DNA from: Thioploca sp.
GTDB taxonomy: Bacteria; Pseudomonadota; Gammaproteobacteria; Beggiatoales; Beggiatoaceae
Reading direction: 5' to 3'
Length of the DNA: 15,114 bases
Assembly (NCBI GenBank): GCA_011371325.1
Contig: DRQV01000026.1
Location: 1-15,114, forward strand
The notes below the pieces were generated by a model, which saw only the letters and a list, made by a program, of their open reading frames with translations, was not told the origin of the DNA and did not search any database. A program made the translations under genes and the position numbers. Below, piece by piece: positions 14,755-15,114 of this stretch; positions within the stretch are counted from its first letter, which is position 1; each line of letters begins with the position of its first letter.

Positions 14755-15114
14755 TTAAATATTTGCTATCATAGATTGAGCTTTTTGTTTCTGTTCTTCA
14801 TTACCTTTTTGGATGATTTCATCAAGGATACCATGAGCAGTATCATTATCATCCATATCAATAAACATTTGAGCTAAATCAAACTGGCTACTTATCTCAT
14901 CCCCAGAATTTTCTTCATTAATATCTATTTCATCGGGCATTTCCCCAGTATCCAATTGATTAAGTAAGGAATCTAAGTCATCATCATCACCCAAAGAAAG
15001 ATCATCATCTAACGATAGTTCTTCTGATGATGAATCCGTATCACCTAAATCATCTAAGGAAAGCTCATCATCATCTAACGATAGTTCTTCTGATGATGAA
15101 TCCGTATCACCTAA
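14755..15114 (-). CDS. fimV: FimV C-terminal region (5' part beyond window)
   Basis: The last 119 codons of a longer gene. The terminal domain FDLAQMFIDMDDNDTAHGILDEIIQKGNEEQKQKAQSMI is the conserved FimV C-terminal TPR-like domain, which in Pseudomonas binds partners needed for twitching motility, polar assembly and cAMP signalling. Before it runs an acidic Asp/Ser/Leu-rich linker with LGDTDSSSEELSLDDD occurring twice. FimV is an inner-membrane protein with a periplasmic LysM region; those parts are outside the window. The fimV stop is followed after four bases by the EcfT-like gene, so fimV may head a fimV-ecfT-hemH transcript. Confidence 0.88.
   Translation of the reverse strand, partial: LGDTDSSSEELSLDDDELSLDDLGDTDSSSEELSLDDDLSLGDDDDLDSLLNQLDTGEMPDEIDINEENSGDEISSQFDLAQMFIDMDDNDTAHGILDEIIQKGNEEQKQKAQSMIANI
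15001..15114 (-). repeat. 66-bp-period coding repeat in the fimV linker
   Basis: The 48 bases 15001-15048 recur without a single difference at 15067-15114, a period of 66 bases or 22 codons. Both copies encode LGDTDSSSEELSLDDD in frame. The second copy ends exactly at the window edge, so more units may follow. Confidence 0.9.

Noticed and set aside
14368..14877. Two plus-strand open frames of 92 and 64 codons opposite the EcfT-like and fimV genes
   Set aside because: They are antisense shadows of genes with clear family matches, and their Ile/Asn/Lys-rich products look like A+T-rich noise.
14995..15114. TTG at 14994 as start of a separate small acidic protein
   Set aside because: The frame stays open to the window edge with a repeated acidic linker that fits FimV, so this is the end of a longer gene.

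Overview
The window looks like a chromosomal segment of a strongly A+T-rich Gammaproteobacterium. FimV, TolB, a Porin_4-type porin, a DUF1318/YdbL-type lipoprotein and the proteobacterial HemH form all point to a Gram-negative gammaproteobacterium. The sulfide:quinone oxidoreductase-like flavoprotein and the octaheme (tetrathionate-reductase family) cytochrome suggest a sulfur-metabolising lineage, for example Thiotrichales/Beggiatoaceae-like. That placement is inference only. There are no tRNA or rRNA genes, insertion sequences or CRISPR arrays.

Layout. (1) 1-2926, minus strand: an uncharacterised 141-aa protein overlaps a membrane HAMP-GAF-GGDEF diguanylate cyclase, followed by two family-2 glycosyltransferases with an ATGA overlap; the second is cut by the window edge. 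(2) 3125-4743, plus: an SQR-like FAD oxidoreductase and an orphan lipoprotein, closed by a hairpin. (3) 4908-7775, plus: guaA and tolB, seven bases apart, behind a good sigma70-type promoter. (4) 7776-8671: a region of hairpins and palindromes with two tandem minus-strand genes for paralogous tiny single-pass membrane proteins (66 and 41 aa); the 41-aa gene was found by reading the sequence. (5) 8672-11471, plus: a membrane-anchored octaheme cytochrome c translationally coupled to a cytochrome b561-type quinol-side subunit, then a DUF1318 lipoprotein. (6) 11793-13049, plus: a major porin with an 18-bp tandem duplication in its leader region, ending in a rho-independent terminator that also covers the 3' end of hemH. 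(7) 13094-15114, minus: the 3' end of fimV, an EcfT/CbiQ-like membrane protein (TTG start) and ferrochelatase, tightly packed with overlapping ends.

How the parts may work together. The SQR-like enzyme and the OTR-like cytochrome with its cytochrome b both sit at the quinone pool and would link sulfur or nitrogen compounds to respiration. HemH supplies heme, and the octaheme protein alone needs eight per molecule. The diguanylate cyclase and the glycosyltransferases form a plausible c-di-GMP/surface-polysaccharide cluster. The most unusual parts are the duplicated mini-membrane proteins divergent from the octaheme module, the SQR-like enzyme without the central redox cysteine, the porin with an acidic helical insertion, and the orphan EcfT fused by overlap to hemH. 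Several genes (guaA, the octaheme gene, the lipoprotein, the first glycosyltransferase, the 141-aa gene) have no visible Shine-Dalgarno sequence.
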